Of a stretch of DNA of 36,785 nucleotides, positions 1-8,482 are shown in pieces; the stretch's first letter is position 1, and the number at the start of each line of letters is the position of its first letter. The position numbers and the translations under genes were made by a program. The stretch is from Turicibacter sp. (lineage in GTDB: Bacteria > Bacillota_I > Bacilli_A > MOL361 > Turicibacteraceae), in NCBI GenBank assembly GCA_009780245.1, contig WRAJ01000022.1, positions 1-36,785 of the forward strand, written 5' to 3'. The notes under the pieces are model-generated. The model was not told where the DNA came from. It was given only the letters and a program-made list of their open reading frames with translations, and searched no databases.

Positions 1-224
1 AAGACGCAGCTGGTTTTGCAACAAACGTTTGGACAAATGTGGTTTTTGAAGACGACTGGACGTTCGTACTAAACGGTGAAACAGCCATCGGTATGGGAAC
101 GGTAACGATCACTGACGGTGAAGGTGGCGAAACGGTTGTTCAAAAATCAATGGCATGGTTTAGAGGAACTGACGGTAACTTAAGACTACAACTACACCAC
201 TCAAGTGTCCCATTCGGACAGTAA
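1..224 (+). CDS. NTF2/SnoaL-like domain protein, C-terminal part (5' truncated by window)
   Basis: An open frame enters from the left edge (first full codon at base 3) and ends at TAA 222-224. The visible ~73 residues alternate short strands, with a late segment reading GTDGNLRLQLHHSSVPF before the end. That ending, with the paired His and Ser-Ser-x-Pro, resembles the last strands of small SnoaL/NTF2-like (cystatin-fold cone) proteins that I recall as hypothetical proteins. The substrate is unknown and the N-terminus is outside the window. A good hairpin terminator follows directly, so this gene ends its own transcription unit and is not part of the gluconate operon. The family call is by resemblance only. 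Confidence 0.5.
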   Translation, partial: DAAGFATNVWTNVVFEDDWTFVLNGETAIGMGTVTITDGEGGETVVQKSMAWFRGTDGNLRLQLHHSSVPFGQ

Positions 225-236
225 TAATAAATCGGA

Positions 237-265
237 AGTCACAGGTTTAGCCCTGTGGCTTTTAA
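237..265 (+). terminator. Intrinsic terminator after the left-edge gene
   Basis: AGTCACAGG (237-245) pairs with CCTGTGGCT (252-260), with one G-T wobble and a 6-nt loop, followed by a short T run. It lies 12 nt after the stop codon of the left-edge gene. Confidence 0.75.
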
Positions 266-279
266 TGTGCCGTGAAAAA

Positions 280-288
280 TGCTATAAT
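280..288 (+). promoter_or_regulatory. Extended -10 promoter for gluconate operon
   Basis: TGCTATAAT is a perfect extended -10 element 25 nt upstream of the gluconokinase start. No good -35 hexamer is visible at 16-18 nt upstream, which is usual for extended -10 promoters. It sits just after the upstream terminator. Confidence 0.55.
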
Positions 289-313
289 TGTTTGATTAAC
301 GAGGAGGCAGGCC

Positions 314-1807
314 ATGAATAACTATTACATCGGGGTCGATTTGGGGACGACAAGTGCCAAGAGTGTGCTGTTTGACCACCAAAATCAGGATATCGCGACA
401 AGCAATGTGGAGTATCCGCTATACACACCGGAGCCGATGATTGCTGAGCTTGATCCAGAGGAAATCTATGAAGCGGTGATGAAGACGATCAGAGAAGTGG
501 TGCAAAAATCAGCCGTAGATCCGGAGCAGATCGCACTTGTTTCATTTAGCTGTGCGATGCACTCGGTTATTCCGATTGACGAAGCGGGCTTGCCGCTGAT
601 GCGGGCGATCACGTGGGCAGATACGCGAGCTAGTGCACAGGCTGCTAAGCTGAAGGGAAGTGACGAGGGGTTAGCTCTGTATCAACGAACCGGAACGCCG
701 ATTCACGCGATGTCACCTTTGACGAAATTACTGTGGTTAAAAGAAGAGAAGTGCGAGGTTTTCAACCGTGCTCATAAGTTTATCGATATTAAAGCGTACG
801 TGCTTTACAAGCTGTTCGGCGAGTACGTGATTGATTACAGTTTAGCCTCGGCGACGGGGATGTTTAACTTGGGAAAGTTGGCTTGGGATGAACGAGCGCT
901 GAGCTTGACTGGTCTCACAGCAGAGCAGTTGCCAACGCCGGTACCGACCATGCAGGTGATGACAGGGTGTACCGTTGAAGTAGCTCGGTTGCTCGGGGTG
1001 GGGGTTGCCACAAGATTTGTCATTGGTGCGAGTGATGGGCCGTTGTCTAATTTGGGCCTTGGCGCGATTCGGCCGGGGGATGTGGCGTTGACGATTGGGA
1101 CGTCGGGGGCGATTCGGACGGTCGTGGACAAGCCGGTGACGGATGAGCAGATGCGGACGTTTTGTTATGCGCTGACCGAGAAGCATTGGGTCGTTGGCGG
1201 GGCAGTGAATAACGGTGGGATTGTACTCAGATGGGTGCGTGATGCGCTTTTGGGTGGTCAGCTGGATTACGAGGCGATGACGGCTTTGGCGGAAGGAGTG
1301 GCGCCGGGTGCGGATGGGTTGTTTTTTCACCCGTATTTGCTCGGGGAGCGGTCACCGTTGTGGGATGCGGATGTGCGGGGCTCATTTTTCGGTCTTGGGA
1401 TGCACCATCAGTCTGCGCATTTGATTCGCGCGGCGCTGGAGGGGGTTATGTTTAACTTGTATCACGTGCTGAATGGTCTGCGCGATGTGATTGGCGAGCC
1501 GCAGATGATCACGGCGACCGGTGGCTTTGCTCGAAGCGCGTTGTGGCGGCAAATCTTGGCGGATCTGTTTGACGTTGAGGTACGAATCCCGGATAACGTG
1601 GAGAGTTCGTGCTTAGGTGCGGTGATGCTAGGCCGGCTGGCGCTTGGTGAGGTGGCGGACTTGGAAGAGCTGATTCCTGATCAAACGAGTAGTCATCATC
1701 ATCTGCCCGCTGCAGGTGTGGCGAGCAAATATCGTGAGCTAATACCTGTGTATTTGCGGTTGGTCGAGGCGTTTAGCGCGGCCCATGCACAAATGAAAAA
1801 CTTATAG
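314..1807 (+). CDS. gntK: Gluconokinase, FGGY carbohydrate kinase family
   Basis: Phosphorylates D-gluconate to 6-phosphogluconate with ATP in the cytoplasm. The 497 residues match the full length of FGGY kinases. The N-terminal phosphate-binding loop reads GVDLGTTSAK (about 7-16), the putative catalytic Asp lies in GASDGPLSNLG (about 238-248), and a second Gly/Thr-rich loop ALTIGTSGA follows. The C-terminal ATPase lobe contains GGFARSALWRQILAD. The SD GAGGAGG lies 6 nt before the ATG. The next gene, a 6-phosphogluconate dehydrogenase, starts 18 nt after the stop, and that pairing is the main reason to prefer gluconate over xylulose or glycerol as substrate. No gntR-type regulator or gluconate permease is seen in the window. 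Sugar specificity is inferred from context and overall resemblance. Confidence 0.88.
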   Translation: MNNYYIGVDLGTTSAKSVLFDHQNQDIATSNVEYPLYTPEPMIAELDPEEIYEAVMKTIREVVQKSAVDPEQIALVSFSCAMHSVIPIDEAGLPLMRAITWADTRASAQAAKLKGSDEGLALYQRTGTPIHAMSPLTKLLWLKEEKCEVFNRAHKFIDIKAYVLYKLFGEYVIDYSLASATGMFNLGKLAWDERALSLTGLTAEQLPTPVPTMQVMTGCTVEVARLLGVGVATRFVIGASDGPLSNLGLGAIRPGDVALTIGTSGAIRTVVDKPVTDEQMRTFCYALTEKHWVVGGAVNNGGIVLRWVRDALLGGQLDYEAMTALAEGVAPGADGLFFHPYLLGERSPLWDADVRGSFFGLGMHHQSAHLIRAALEGVMFNLYHVLNGLRDVIGEPQMITATGGFARSALWRQILADLFDVEVRIPDNVESSCLGAVMLGRLALGEVADLEELIPDQTSSHHHLPAAGVASKYRELIPVYLRLVEAFSAAHAQMKNL

Positions 1808-1825
1808 AAGACGGAGGAATATTGG

Positions 1826-2734
1826 ATGAGGTTAGGAATTGTTGGTTTAGGAAAGATGGGTTTGAATTTAGGGTTGAATCTAAAGGATCAAGGCTTTGAT
1901 GTAAAGGGGTTTGACGTGAATGCGGAAGTGCGCGCGCAGGCTAGTGCTGAGGGGCTTTCCGTTTACGATGGTTATGATTTATTTTTCGACGCGTTGGGAG
2001 AGCGCCGTACGGTGTGGGTGATGGTGCCAGCTGGTGATATCACGCAGAGTGTGCTGGATGTCCTGTTTGAGCGGTTGGACGCGGGGGATATTGTCATTGA
2101 AGGCGGTAATTCACGCTACACGGATTCGGTTCGTCGCGCTGAGCGTTTCGAGGCGAAGGGGATTCACTATTTAGATGTAGGGACTTCTGGCGGGACATCG
2201 GGGGCGCGAAACGGTGCTTGTCTGATGATCGGTGGGAACGAGGCCGCGTTTAAATCGGTCGAGCCGTTGTTTAAAGCGATCGCGGAATCGGACGATGCGT
2301 ATTTGTACGCGGGTGCAGCGGGTGCGGGGCATTTTTTGAAAATGGTGCATAACGGGGTCGAGTATGGGATGATGCAGGCGATTGGCGAAGGGTTCCATTT
2401 GCTCGAAGCGAGCGATTATGATTTTGACAACGAAGCCGTGGCACGCGTGTGGAACAACGGATCGGTGATTCGCAGCTGGCTCATTGAATTAGCGGAAAAC
2501 ATGTTTAGAGAAAGTCCTAAGTTGGAAGAATATCGCGGTATTGTGGGTGCCAGCGGGGAAGGGCAGTGGACAGTGGAAACCGCGCTGGAAAAAAACGTGG
2601 CGGTACCGGTCATTGCCTTGTCAGTGATGACCCGCAGCTTGTCACAGGAAACCGACGCGTTCCAGAATAAAGTGTTAGCCGGGCTGCGAAACCAGTTTGG
2701 CGGTCATAGCTTTGCGAAGAAGGAAGAAGAGTAG
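1826..2734 (+). CDS. gnd: 6-phosphogluconate dehydrogenase, decarboxylating, short form
   Basis: Oxidatively decarboxylates 6-phosphogluconate to ribulose 5-phosphate, taking the product of the upstream kinase into the pentose phosphate pathway. It has 302 residues, matching the short (YqeC/GndA-like) class rather than the ~470-residue class. The Rossmann motif GLGKMGLNLG is at 7-16. FDVN at about 29-32 places an Asp at the end of the second strand, which suggests NAD+ over NADP+. The substrate loop DVGTSGG is at 117-123 and catalytic Lys172 lies in LKMVHNGVEYGMM. The SD GGAGG stands 9 nt before the ATG. It forms a two-gene operon with the kinase and ends at a bidirectional terminator shared with the lysine operon. 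The cofactor preference is inferred. Confidence 0.9.
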   Translation: MRLGIVGLGKMGLNLGLNLKDQGFDVKGFDVNAEVRAQASAEGLSVYDGYDLFFDALGERRTVWVMVPAGDITQSVLDVLFERLDAGDIVIEGGNSRYTDSVRRAERFEAKGIHYLDVGTSGGTSGARNGACLMIGGNEAAFKSVEPLFKAIAESDDAYLYAGAAGAGHFLKMVHNGVEYGMMQAIGEGFHLLEASDYDFDNEAVARVWNNGSVIRSWLIELAENMFRESPKLEEYRGIVGASGEGQWTVETALEKNVAVPVIALSVMTRSLSQETDAFQNKVLAGLRNQFGGHSFAKKEEE

Positions 2735-2801
2735 TAGAAAAGCCACTAGATGCTGATTCCAATTAATTATGCAGTAAATTTTAACAGGCAAAACAGCGCA
2801 A

Positions 2802-2843
2802 AAAAGTCATCAAATCGATGGAAATTTCGATCTGATGACTTTT
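2802..2843. terminator. Bidirectional terminator between gnd and lysC
   Basis: AAAAGTCATCA (2802-2812) pairs perfectly with TGATGACTTTT (2833-2843). An inner ATCGA/TCGAT stem closes an 8-nt loop. The A and T flanks give a U tract in both directions, so it can stop the convergent gluconate and lysine operons. Confidence 0.85.
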
Positions 2844-2910
2844 GCTTTGGCTTGTGCGCCTTTAAAGTCACAAAACATATTGCGTTGGGTCGTGAAACCT
2901 GTCATTCAGG

Positions 2911-4218
2911 TCAAACGAGCAACGTATCGTACAGCGCAATCGTGGCTGCGATGTAATCGTTATTTTTAACTCCGAGGATAATGTTTAATTTTCTCGGACT
3001 TTGTGCAATAAAAGAAATCGCAATGTCTGCATCCGCTAGCGTGGTGAACATTTGGCCTAGAAAATACGGGTTGTCCACGATGTTGCGACCAACCACGGTG
3101 ATCAAAGCGATGTCTTCTTTGACTTCAATGTCGTCTGCTTGTAGTTCATTGCTCAAAACGTCGAGCAAATCCTCGATGCAGTGGTTGACTGATTCAGCAG
3201 TGACCACGACGCCCAAGTGATCAATACCGGTTGGGACGTGTTCAACGTTGACGTGATACTTGGAGAAGATGGCCAAGGTTTTTTCGAGGAAACCGATTTC
3301 AGTCGACATGTGTTTTTTATAAATCGTGAACGACAGGTAATTCTTTTTCCCTGAAATCCCGATGACTTTTTTCTCGCGCTCATCCGGTGAATCGTCGCAA
3401 ATCATCGTCCCGGCGTCATCCGGTGCGTTCGTGTTTTTGATGTGAATGGGGATACCGGCATCTCGGACAGGGTGGGCACTTTCTTCGTGCAGCACATTCG
3501 CCCCCATGTAAGTCAGTTCGCTTAATTCTTCGTACGTCAAGCTAGAAATGGCAGGCGGATGTTCCACGATGCGCGGGTCGGCAACCAAAACGCCGGAGAC
3601 GTCCGTGAAGTTCTCGTATTTGTCGGCCCCCATAGCTGCTGCGATGATAGCACCAGTTATGTCGCTGCCGCCCCGTCCGAACAATTTGATTTTCCCGTTT
3701 GGATAGGCGCCGTAAAAACCAGGGATAACGACGCAGCTACCCTTGGCAAGGTTAGAACATTTTTCACGACTGGAAGCCATGTCGATTTCTCCGTTGGCAC
3801 AGAAAATGATGATGTCCTTAGCATCCAGAAAGTCATAACCCAAATATTCACTCATCAATTTTGCGGTCAAGTACTCGCCGCGGCTGACCAAGTCATCCAC
3901 CGATAAGACCCCCGCTGCAAGGTTATCCTTGATCTCGCTGAGCGCAGCCTCAATCGAAAAGGTCAATCCAAGTTCTTCTTTTACGTTAATAAAACGAGAC
4001 GCGACTTCATTCCAAAGAGCCTCGTAGCAAATGCCGTGTTGCGCGTGCGTGTAAATCACGTACAGCAAATCAGTCAGCTTATTATCGCTCGGATTCCCTT
4101 TTCCAAGCGCTGAAACGATGACAACTTGACGCAACGGATCAGCTTCAATGATATTCTTAACCTTTTTAAATTGCGTTTCTGAGGATAAGGAAGAACCTCC
4201 AAATTTACAAACTAGCAT
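2911..4218 (-). CDS. lysC: Aspartate kinase with tandem ACT domains
   Basis: Makes 4-phospho-aspartate from aspartate and ATP, the first step of the aspartate-family pathway. It has 435 residues. The kinase starts MLVCKFGGSSLS (canonical KFGGSS loop), and a central segment reads GRGGSDITGA then FTDVSGVLVADPRIV, typical of the nucleotide and aspartate sites. From about residue 300 there are two ACT-like repeats (KEDIALITVVGRN marks the second), the usual site of feedback inhibition, here presumably by lysine. AGGAG precedes the ATG. It is the last gene of the riboswitch-controlled minus-strand operon, 16 nt after asd, so both transcription and probably activity respond to lysine. The effector is inferred from operon content. 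Confidence 0.93.
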   Translation of the reverse strand: MLVCKFGGSSLSSETQFKKVKNIIEADPLRQVVIVSALGKGNPSDNKLTDLLYVIYTHAQHGICYEALWNEVASRFINVKEELGLTFSIEAALSEIKDNLAAGVLSVDDLVSRGEYLTAKLMSEYLGYDFLDAKDIIIFCANGEIDMASSREKCSNLAKGSCVVIPGFYGAYPNGKIKLFGRGGSDITGAIIAAAMGADKYENFTDVSGVLVADPRIVEHPPAISSLTYEELSELTYMGANVLHEESAHPVRDAGIPIHIKNTNAPDDAGTMICDDSPDEREKKVIGISGKKNYLSFTIYKKHMSTEIGFLEKTLAIFSKYHVNVEHVPTGIDHLGVVVTAESVNHCIEDLLDVLSNELQADDIEVKEDIALITVVGRNIVDNPYFLGQMFTTLADADIAISFIAQSPRKLNIILGVKNNDYIAATIALYDTLLV

Positions 4219-4234
4219 AATCAGAAATCTCCTG

Positions 4235-5233
4235 TTAAATCAAATTTTCTGCAATCATTTTCAAGGCAATTTGCACGGCATTCGTCGCAGCACCCTTGCG
4301 GATATTATCGGCTACGCAATAAAACAGCAAGCTATTGGTAGCAGACAAATCACGGCGAATACGACCGACGAATACCGAACCAGATCCCTCAGCCATTATT
4401 GATGTCGGATAAACGTGCGCCGCCCCATCATTGGCCACAACGATGCCCTCGTGTGCCTCAAATGCCGCAATGACATCGGCAATCTCAAATTCACGTTCAA
4501 GCTCAACGCGCACACTCACCGCATGTCCGTTCATCACTGGTACCCGCACGCAAGTTGCCGAAACCGGTAAATCCGGTAAATGCAAAATTTTCCGCGTCTC
4601 GTTCACCATTTTCATCTCTTCCTTCGTGTAACCGTTGTCCAAAAACACATCGATCTCCGGAATACACGTCTGACTAATGTTATGCGGATAAAACTCAGGC
4701 TCAGCACCAGCGAGCGTCCGCGCAAGATCAACCTGCCCTGAACCACCGCTCCCGCTTACCGCCTGATACGTCGAATACGTCACACTTTTCAGCCCGAATG
4801 GCTTTAAAGCATTTAATGGCACAACCGACTGAATCGTTGAACAATTAGGGTTCGCAATGATTTTATTTAACGATGAATCAGCCAAATTAACTTCTGGGAC
4901 AACCAGCCCAACCCCGTCGTCCTCTCGCCAAGCGCTGGAATTGTCAATCACAACCAACCCTTTCTCTTTTGCAATTGGGGCGTATTCTTTGGAGATACCC
5001 CCACCAGCAGAGAAGAAGGCGATGTGATAACCGTCGAAAGAAGAAGGGGTTAATTCACTCACGGTCAATTTCTGCCCTTTGTACTCAAGCACCTTCCCCG
5101 CACTTCTTGCAGAAGCCAACAATTTTAACCGATCAATCGGAAAATCAGCTTCCGCTAAAACCTTTAAAAACGTTTGGCCGACCAACCCAGTCGCGCCCAC
5201 GATACACACGTCGTATTTTCCACTTATACTCAT
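4235..5233 (-). CDS. asd: Aspartate-semialdehyde dehydrogenase
   Basis: Reduces aspartyl phosphate to aspartate semialdehyde with NADPH, the second step of the pathway. It has 332 residues, normal for the family. The nucleotide loop GATGLVGQTFLK lies near the N-terminus, the catalytic Cys is in NPNCSTIQ (about 128-135), and the Gly/Ser-rich loop is in AVSGSGGSGQ. A conserved-type C-terminal segment reads NGHAVSVRVELE. The ATG at 5233 shares its A with the dapB stop (TGATG), so translation is probably coupled. A GTG one codon earlier is a possible but weaker start. GGAGG lies about 11 nt upstream. It branches towards both lysine and methionine/threonine, yet here it is tied to lysine genes and their riboswitch. 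Confidence 0.93.
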   Translation of the reverse strand: MSISGKYDVCIVGATGLVGQTFLKVLAEADFPIDRLKLLASARSAGKVLEYKGQKLTVSELTPSSFDGYHIAFFSAGGGISKEYAPIAKEKGLVVIDNSSAWREDDGVGLVVPEVNLADSSLNKIIANPNCSTIQSVVPLNALKPFGLKSVTYSTYQAVSGSGGSGQVDLARTLAGAEPEFYPHNISQTCIPEIDVFLDNGYTKEEMKMVNETRKILHLPDLPVSATCVRVPVMNGHAVSVRVELEREFEIADVIAAFEAHEGIVVANDGAAHVYPTSIMAEGSGSVFVGRIRRDLSATNSLLFYCVADNIRKGAATNAVQIALKMIAENLI

Positions 5234-5940
5234 CACTCAAAACCTCCAAACAAAACATCTTCCATGCTATATAACCCAGCGGCGCGTCCCACTAACCAGC
5301 CCGCGCCTTTGATCGCCCCTTTAGCAAAAATAACCTTCGACAAGGCCTCGTGCTTGATCGAAAAAATCTCGTCGGCGCCGGCAAACAAGACTTCGTGTTC
5401 GCCAACAATCGAACCGCCCCGGATCGTGTGAATCGCGATCTCATTTTTTTCACGTTTACAGATACCTTCACGACCATAAATCACCTGATGATCGAGCTTT
5501 TCATTGGCTGCCTGTAGCAACATCTTCGCGGTTCCAGACGGGGCATCGATCTTATGATGATGATGCTTATCGATGATTTCAATGTCAAAGTCGCTCCCGA
5601 GCACAGCTGCGGCTTCACGAACCAAGCGTTCCATCAGAATAACACCGAGGCTATAGTTACCACTATATAAAACGGGTACTTCTTGGCTTAGGTCCTTAAG
5701 CATTGCTAACTGCTCATCACTGTAGCCCGTTGTCGCGATCACAGCCGGGACTTTTTTTGACCGGCTGAAGGCGGCGATGTGCCTCAGGCTATCCGGGTGC
5801 GAGAAGTCGATTAACACATCAAACTCATCGTTTACAGGGAAGTTTAAATTTGCGACAACTGTGGTAAGGTGCCCGCTCGCCGTCAATTCCTTATGTAAGA
5901 CAGACCCCATCGCGCCATCTCCAACAATTAGTATGTTCAT
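5233..5940 (-). CDS. dapB: 4-hydroxy-tetrahydrodipicolinate reductase
   Basis: Reduces the DapA product to tetrahydrodipicolinate with NAD(P)H. The chosen start gives 235 residues beginning MNILIVGDGAMGSVL, a Rossmann GxGxxG placed at the very N-terminus as in the family. An upstream in-frame extension of 16 codons exists but would overlap dapA by about 50 nt and adds nothing recognisable. The catalytic signature HHHHKIDAPSGTAKML is present in full. ATG overlaps the dapA stop as ATGA, and the stop overlaps asd as TGATG, so dapA, dapB and asd look translationally coupled. The later diaminopimelate steps (dapD/H, dapE/L, dapF or ddh) are not in this window. Confidence 0.93.
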   Translation of the reverse strand: MNILIVGDGAMGSVLHKELTASGHLTTVVANLNFPVNDEFDVLIDFSHPDSLRHIAAFSRSKKVPAVIATTGYSDEQLAMLKDLSQEVPVLYSGNYSLGVILMERLVREAAAVLGSDFDIEIIDKHHHHKIDAPSGTAKMLLQAANEKLDHQVIYGREGICKREKNEIAIHTIRGGSIVGEHEVLFAGADEIFSIKHEALSKVIFAKGAIKGAGWLVGRAAGLYSMEDVLFGGFE

Positions 5941-6821
5941 TTTTTCAGATTCACACTCCTCATCGCTGCCTGTAGCGTTGCTTGGCATGCCTCGCTCGGA
6001 TTATCCAGTGGTGCACGGAAAGGGCCAACTTCAAAGCCGAGTTCGTTCATCACGTGCTTCACTGGGATCGGATTCGTTTCGATGAAGAGGGCGTTGATGA
6101 ATGCCAAGTTCTCGTGCAAAATCGCCAGACTTTTCTTAGTATCGCCGTTCAAATAAGCGTCAACTAAATCGTGGACTTCCCGTGGCATCACGTTCGCCCA
6201 CACACTGACAATCCCTGAAGCACCGAGGCTAAGCGCTGGGACAACCGTGTCATCGTTGCCGGTATACAAAGCGAAATCGTCTGATACATAACGGCTAATA
6301 CGGGTCATGTAATTGAAATCCCCGCTCGCCTCTTTAATCCCCATGATGTTCGGGTGCTTCGCTAACACTTCCACGGCCTGCTCACTGATCGCACAACCCG
6401 TACGCCCGGGAACGTTATACATCATAATCGGGATCGTGACCGCATCGGCGATCGCTTCGAAATGCTTGATCATTCCCGATTCGTTGGTCCGGTTATAATA
6501 AGGGGTTAAGACAAGCAAATAATCCGCACCGAGCTTTTCAAACGTCTGGCTCGACACGATGGCCTGTGCGGTATCGTTGCTGCCGCTACCTACCATGATC
6601 GGGACGCGTCCGTTGGCATATTTAATCGTATGTGCAACGATGACTTGCTCTTCTTCGAACGTGATGGTCGGTGATTCCCCGGTTGTGCCGAGAATTAAAA
6701 TGCAGTCGGTTTTATTTTCGATGTGGTAGTCGATCAGCTGTTCTAATTTTTCGTAGTTGATGCTCCCGTCTGCATGAAACGGTGTGACGAGTGCCACCGT
6801 GCTTCCAGTTAATTTGTTCAT
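5937..6821 (-). CDS. dapA: 4-hydroxy-tetrahydrodipicolinate synthase
   Basis: Condenses aspartate semialdehyde with pyruvate, the committed step to lysine and diaminopimelate. It has 294 residues forming a single TIM-barrel aldolase. The pyruvate/phosphate loop GTTGESPT lies near residue 45, the Tyr of YNVPGRTG near 135, and the Schiff-base Lys in GIKEASGDF near 163, all at family-typical positions. GGAGG lies 8 nt before the ATG. It follows lysA by 25 nt in the operon. Feedback inhibition by lysine varies among Gram-positive DapA enzymes and cannot be read here. Confidence 0.95.
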   Translation of the reverse strand: MNKLTGSTVALVTPFHADGSINYEKLEQLIDYHIENKTDCILILGTTGESPTITFEEEQVIVAHTIKYANGRVPIMVGSGSNDTAQAIVSSQTFEKLGADYLLVLTPYYNRTNESGMIKHFEAIADAVTIPIMMYNVPGRTGCAISEQAVEVLAKHPNIMGIKEASGDFNYMTRISRYVSDDFALYTGNDDTVVPALSLGASGIVSVWANVMPREVHDLVDAYLNGDTKKSLAILHENLAFINALFIETNPIPVKHVMNELGFEVGPFRAPLDNPSEACQATLQAAMRSVNLKK

Positions 6822-6846
6822 TTTTTATTCCTCCAATTAATGTGTA

Positions 6847-8100
6847 TTAATCTAACATTTCATAACGTAACAAATCTTCCAACGTTTGGCGGCGAATTAC
6901 TTCCCGCGCGACACCGTCCTTGACGAACACGACGGCTGGGATTAAATTTTTATTATATTGATTACTCATTGAATGCCCGTATGCCCCGGTTGTGTAAGTG
7001 ACGAGCAAATCGCCTTCCTCAGCAGGTGGCAACAGGCACTCGGTGATCAAAATGTCTCCCGATTCGCAACACTTCCCGGCGACCGTGACTTTCTCTGTTT
7101 TCGGCGCGTCCAGCTTATTGGCAAGGTCGCACGCGTATTTCGCTTGATACAACGACGGGCGTAAATTATCACTCATCCCACCGTCGACAAAGTAGTACAA
7201 CTTTTCAGGGGTTTGTTTTTGGTAACCAACCGTATAGAGCGTACTACCTGCCCCACCGACAATACTACGCCCGGGCTCAATCATTAATGCCGTGATGGTG
7301 ACGTCTTGTTCAAGGAGCGCCGTTTCCACATAACGAATGAGAAGCCTAAGCGATTCAGCGAGTTCAATCGGCTGATCGTCGTCGGTGTATTTGATCCCGA
7401 AGCCGCCACCGATGTTTAATACTAGGGGTTGTTCGAATGTTTTTAAAGCTGATACCAATTTGTCAATCGCGGCGTACCAAGCGGTGAGGTCAAAGATTTG
7501 CGAGCCGATGTGGCAATGAACGCCTTCGAATGTTAAATACGGGTGATCCGTTAGCAGAGCCAAGCACTGCGAGCACTCTTCGCTTTCGAAGGCGAAGCCG
7601 AACTTTGAGTCGATGTGGCTCGTGATAATGTATTCGTGCGTATGGGCTTCTATGCCAACGTTTAGCCGGAGCATGATGTTCATCTTTTGCTGGTACTGGT
7701 GGGAGAGCTCATCGATGACGTTCAATTCCATGATGTTATCGCAGATGATATGGCTTACCCACGATTTGAACGCCAGGTCTAGCTCTTCGCGGCTTTTGTT
7801 GTTACCGTGGAAGTAAATGCCTTCACGGGGCATCTTTGATTTTAGGGTTGTAAATAATTCACCACCGCTTACAACGTCGATGCCTAAGCCATAGTCTGCC
7901 ACGAGATTGACCATTTGGACGGCCTGGAACGCTTTGGATGCGTAGATGATTTTAGTGGGGAATGCTTCGGATTTGAAGTTTTCCACAAAGGTAGTGAGCG
8001 TGTCTTCGATTTGATTTTGGTCGTAAACGTAAAGGGGTGTTTTAAATTGGTTTGCGAGCTCCGTTGCTTTAACCCCGCCGATTTCTAAGATTGCTGACAT
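6847..8100 (-). CDS. lysA: Diaminopimelate decarboxylase
   Basis: Decarboxylates meso-diaminopimelate to L-lysine using PLP. The chosen start gives 417 residues beginning MSAILEIGG. The frame is open 35 codons further upstream, but that stretch lies inside the riboswitch terminator and has no family resemblance, while GGAGG sits 8 nt before this ATG. The PLP Lys is in YASKAFQ, followed by HCHIGSQIFD, the Gly-rich phosphate loop NIGGGFG, EPGRSIVG, the active-site Cys in GKCCESGDIL and the C-terminal GAYGHSMSNQYN. It is the first gene of the operon, directly behind the L-box. An operon that leads with lysA and includes lysC/asd under lysine control indicates dedicated lysine biosynthesis. Confidence 0.95.
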   Translation of the reverse strand: MSAILEIGGVKATELANQFKTPLYVYDQNQIEDTLTTFVENFKSEAFPTKIIYASKAFQAVQMVNLVADYGLGIDVVSGGELFTTLKSKMPREGIYFHGNNKSREELDLAFKSWVSHIICDNIMELNVIDELSHQYQQKMNIMLRLNVGIEAHTHEYIITSHIDSKFGFAFESEECSQCLALLTDHPYLTFEGVHCHIGSQIFDLTAWYAAIDKLVSALKTFEQPLVLNIGGGFGIKYTDDDQPIELAESLRLLIRYVETALLEQDVTITALMIEPGRSIVGGAGSTLYTVGYQKQTPEKLYYFVDGGMSDNLRPSLYQAKYACDLANKLDAPKTEKVTVAGKCCESGDILITECLLPPAEEGDLLVTYTTGAYGHSMSNQYNKNLIPAVVFVKDGVAREVIRRQTLEDLLRYEMLD

Positions 8101-8131
8101 GATGATAGCCTCCAGATTATTTAGAAGTAAC

Positions 8132-8158
8132 AAAAAAACGCCTCGTTCATCGGCGCTA
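8132..8158 (-). terminator. Riboswitch-controlled terminator in the lysA leader
   Basis: On the minus strand AGCGCC (8152-8157) pairs with GGCGTT (8137-8142), with one wobble and a 9-nt loop, followed by a 7-T tract (8132-8138). Its 5' strand TAGCGCC (8152-8158) can instead pair with GGCGCTA (8194-8200), the antiterminator. That upstream strand overlaps the aptamer P1 3' strand, so lysine binding should favour termination. Confidence 0.8.
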
Positions 8159-8190
8159 ACGTCAACGCATACCAGAAAGTATGCCATGCA

Positions 8191-8356
8191 AACTAGCGCC
8201 ACCACTTCGATAAGAAATGGGAGTATAATAAGTCTTTCCTATCATACCACAACCATTGAATGCCTTCAACAATTGTTCGGCAATGGTTACCTTTCACGTG
8301 CGATCATCAGATGCCTCTTCCTGACACGTTACTCATTTGCATTGCTACCTCTAACT
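8191..8356 (-). ncRNA. Lysine riboswitch (L-box) aptamer
   Basis: Read on the minus strand, the leader shows the L-box pattern known from B. subtilis lysC. P1 strand AGTTAG (8351-8356) precedes AGAGGTAGC. GCAATG pairs with CATTGC of the conserved TTGCCGAA segment to form P2. GAGTA, ACGTG/CACGT and TGAAAGG occur in the expected order. The closing P1 strand CTAGTT is at 8191-8196, pairing through two G-T wobbles. P1 overlaps the antiterminator strand at 8194-8200, giving the on/off logic. The arrangement predicts repression of all five downstream genes by lysine. The assignment is by eye. Confidence 0.9.
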
Positions 8357-8372
8357 ATTTAATTTATGGGTA

Positions 8373-8401
8373 ATGATACCACGAAACAAGCGGGATGTCT
8401 A
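8373..8401 (-). promoter_or_regulatory. Sigma-A promoter of the lysine operon
   Basis: On the minus strand TAGACA (8396-8401) is the -35 and TATCAT (8373-8378) the -10, with an exact 17-nt spacer. Transcription should start a few bases before the riboswitch aptamer. Confidence 0.7.
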
Positions 8402-8446
8402 TAGGGTATCTCTATTAAATAAAAGTTTATTTTTTAGCCAAGTTCT

Positions 8447-8454
8447 GGTATAAT
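8447..8454 (+). promoter_or_regulatory. Extended -10 promoter upstream of rpiB
   Basis: TGGTATAAT (TG at 8446-8447, TATAAT at 8449-8454) forms an extended -10 about 30 nt before the rpiB start. The -35 is weak. It is divergent from the lysine promoter about 45 nt away. Confidence 0.6.
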
Positions 8455-8482
8455 AAAGGCATAGTAAAAGGAGGCTTTTTTT

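Noticed and set aside
842..1330. Long minus-strand frame inside gntK
   Set aside because: Arg/His/Pro-rich composition typical of an antisense shadow of a GC-rich gene.
3559..3906. 115-codon plus-strand frame inside lysC
   Set aside because: Antisense of the conserved aspartokinase core; no SD or recognisable domain.
8101..8205. N-terminal extension of lysA by 35 codons
   Set aside because: It lies in the riboswitch terminator and antiterminator, has no resemblance to LysA, and a good SD precedes the ATG at 8100.
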